Assembly (NCBI GenBank): GCA_005877855.1
Contig: VBOF01000245.1
Location: 1-7,323 of the forward strand
Length of the DNA: 7,323 nucleotides
Direction of reading: 5' to 3'
Origin: Nitrospirota bacterium
Lineage (GTDB): Bacteria; Nitrospirota; Nitrospiria; Nitrospirales; NS-4
How positions within the stretch are numbered: the stretch's first letter is position 1; each line of letters opens with the position of its first letter. The notes under the pieces are model-generated. The model was not told the origin of the DNA. It was given only the letters and a program-made list of their open reading frames with translations, and searched no databases. Positions 6,380 through 7,323 of the stretch are shown in pieces. A program made the position numbers and the translations under genes.

Positions 6380-7323
6380 AGGCCATTCCATTCGCAGGAG
6401 AGTCCAGCACCTCGCGCACCTTGCGCGCAAGCGTCTGCGGCGTAAAGGGCTTCTGCAGAAACGCGATGCCTGGGTCCAGCTCCCCATTATGGACCAGAGC
6501 CTTGTCGGTGAAGCCCGACATAAAGAGGACTTTCATGTTGGGACGCAAGGGCTTCAGACGATCCGCCACCTCGCGCCCGCTCATCTCTGGCATCACCATA
6601 TCGGTAACCATCAAATGGATCAGTCCCTCGTGCTGCCCGGAGAGAAGAAAGGCGTCTTTCCCCTGCGCCGCATCCAGCACCGTGTATCCCTGGATTTGGA
6701 GAATCGTCTTCGCTAAGGTCCGAACCCCGGCTTCGTCCTCCACCAGCAGGATGGTCTCCGAGCCGCGCGGCAACGGCTCTCGGGCTTCCTCTGGTTCTAC
6801 TGTCTCAGGGGCCTTTCTAATCCTTGGCAGATAGATCCTGAACGTGGTACCGCGCCCAGGTTCACTGTACACCCCAATGTTGCCGCCGCTCTGTTTCACG
6901 ATCCCATAGACCGTGGAGAGCCCAAGCCCCGTGCCCTTGCCCTCCTCTTTGGTGGTGAAGAAAGGCTCGAAGATACGCGCCTGGGTCTGCTTGTCCATCC
7001 CGCATCCGTTATCGCTGACGGCGAGCATGACGTAGCGGCCAGGGCTGACACCGACATGCCTTCGGGCATAATCCGTGTCCAGCACGACATCCGCCGTCTC
7101 GATCGTGAGACGGCCCCCATCGGGCATGGCATCGCGACCATTCACTACCAGGTTCATCAGGACCTGCTCGAGCTGCCCTGGGTCGGCCTTCACAGATGCC
7201 AAACCTGGGCTGAGAATCGTCAGGAGATCAATATCCTCACCGATCACCCGCTGCAGCATCGTGTCCATGTTGGCAACCACGGCATTGAGATCCAGAACTT
7301 TGGATTGAAGGACTTGCTGGCGG
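6378..7323 (-). CDS. Hybrid sensor histidine kinase, C-terminal part: HATPase plus receiver domain (5' end outside window)
   Basis: C-terminal 314 or so residues of a two-component signalling protein. The frame continues past the right edge (reading RQQVLQSKVLDLNAVV before the GTG at 7280, which is therefore internal). Numbering from that GTG, the HATPase domain shows the N box NLVVNGRDA (43-51), the G1 box DNGCGMD (90-96), FEPFFTTKEEGKGTGLGLSTVYGIVKQSGG containing the F and G2 boxes (about 104-133), and RGTTFRIYLP (143-152). A short acidic linker (about 153-175) leads to a receiver domain (about 176-294) with the acidic pair E181/D182, phosphoacceptor D227 (nt 6600-6602) in VTDMVMPEMSG, S255 and K277 in LQKPF. 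All receiver residues are intact. The HisKA phosphoacceptor His and any PAS, membrane or other sensor domains lie outside the window, so the input signal is unknown. The TGA is 11 nt before thrH. Confidence 0.94.
   Translation of the reverse strand, partial: RQQVLQSKVLDLNAVVANMDTMLQRVIGEDIDLLTILSPGLASVKADPGQLEQVLMNLVVNGRDAMPDGGRLTIETADVVLDTDYARRHVGVSPGRYVMLAVSDNGCGMDKQTQARIFEPFFTTKEEGKGTGLGLSTVYGIVKQSGGNIGVYSEPGRGTTFRIYLPRIRKAPETVEPEEAREPLPRGSETILLVEDEAGVRTLAKTILQIQGYTVLDAAQGKDAFLLSGQHEGLIHLMVTDMVMPEMSGREVADRLKPLRPNMKVLFMSGFTDKALVHNGELDPGIAFLQKPFTPQTLARKVREVLDSPANGMA

Noticed and set aside
5224..6834. Long open frame on the + strand (536 codons) opposite asmA-like, thrH and kinase genes
   Set aside because: It is antisense to three well-recognised genes, crosses their boundaries, has Arg/Ser/Gly-rich low-complexity translation and matches no family; it is a by-product of high G+C.

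Overview
The window is a gene-dense piece of a G+C-rich bacterial chromosome with almost no intergenic space. It holds seven protein-coding genes, two of them cut by the window edges, and no RNA genes or CRISPR arrays. The AsmA-type protein and signal peptidase II suggest a Gram-negative-type cell envelope. Protein style and the accompanying four-helix-bundle gene with 'gaatgatgaac' repeats would fit Nitrospirota or a similar environmental phylum, but this is an impression; no marker gene here settles the taxonomy.

The left half runs on the + strand. It contains the C-terminal three quarters of isoleucyl-tRNA synthetase (ileS, to 2078), lipoprotein signal peptidase (lspA, 2078-2584, overlapping ileS by one base), a small four-helix-bundle protein of the S23/'23S rRNA intervening sequence' family (2636-2998), and a 23S rRNA pseudouridine synthase of the RluD type (3009-4085). 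ileS-lspA and lspA-rluD are both familiar neighbour pairs, so the four-helix-bundle gene looks like an insertion into an older ileS-lspA-rluD operon. It is flanked by short direct and inverted repeats. A tandem repeat on its right side is translated as a Ser/Thr-rich N-terminal extension of RluD.

The right half runs on the - strand, read from the right edge leftwards. It contains the C-terminal part of a hybrid sensor histidine kinase (HATPase plus receiver domain), a ThrH-type HAD phosphatase (phosphoserine phosphatase/homoserine phosphotransferase) and an AsmA-family envelope protein. Gaps are only 11 and 16 nt, so these three are probably one operon. The two operons converge, and the 3' ends of rluD and the asmA-like gene overlap by 15 bp.

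The most interesting part is 2582-3116. A 12-bp direct repeat brackets the four-helix-bundle gene. Precise recombination between its copies would remove 421 bp and leave the rluD frame starting with an ATG directly abutting the lspA stop codon. This suggests a removable or recently inserted cassette.
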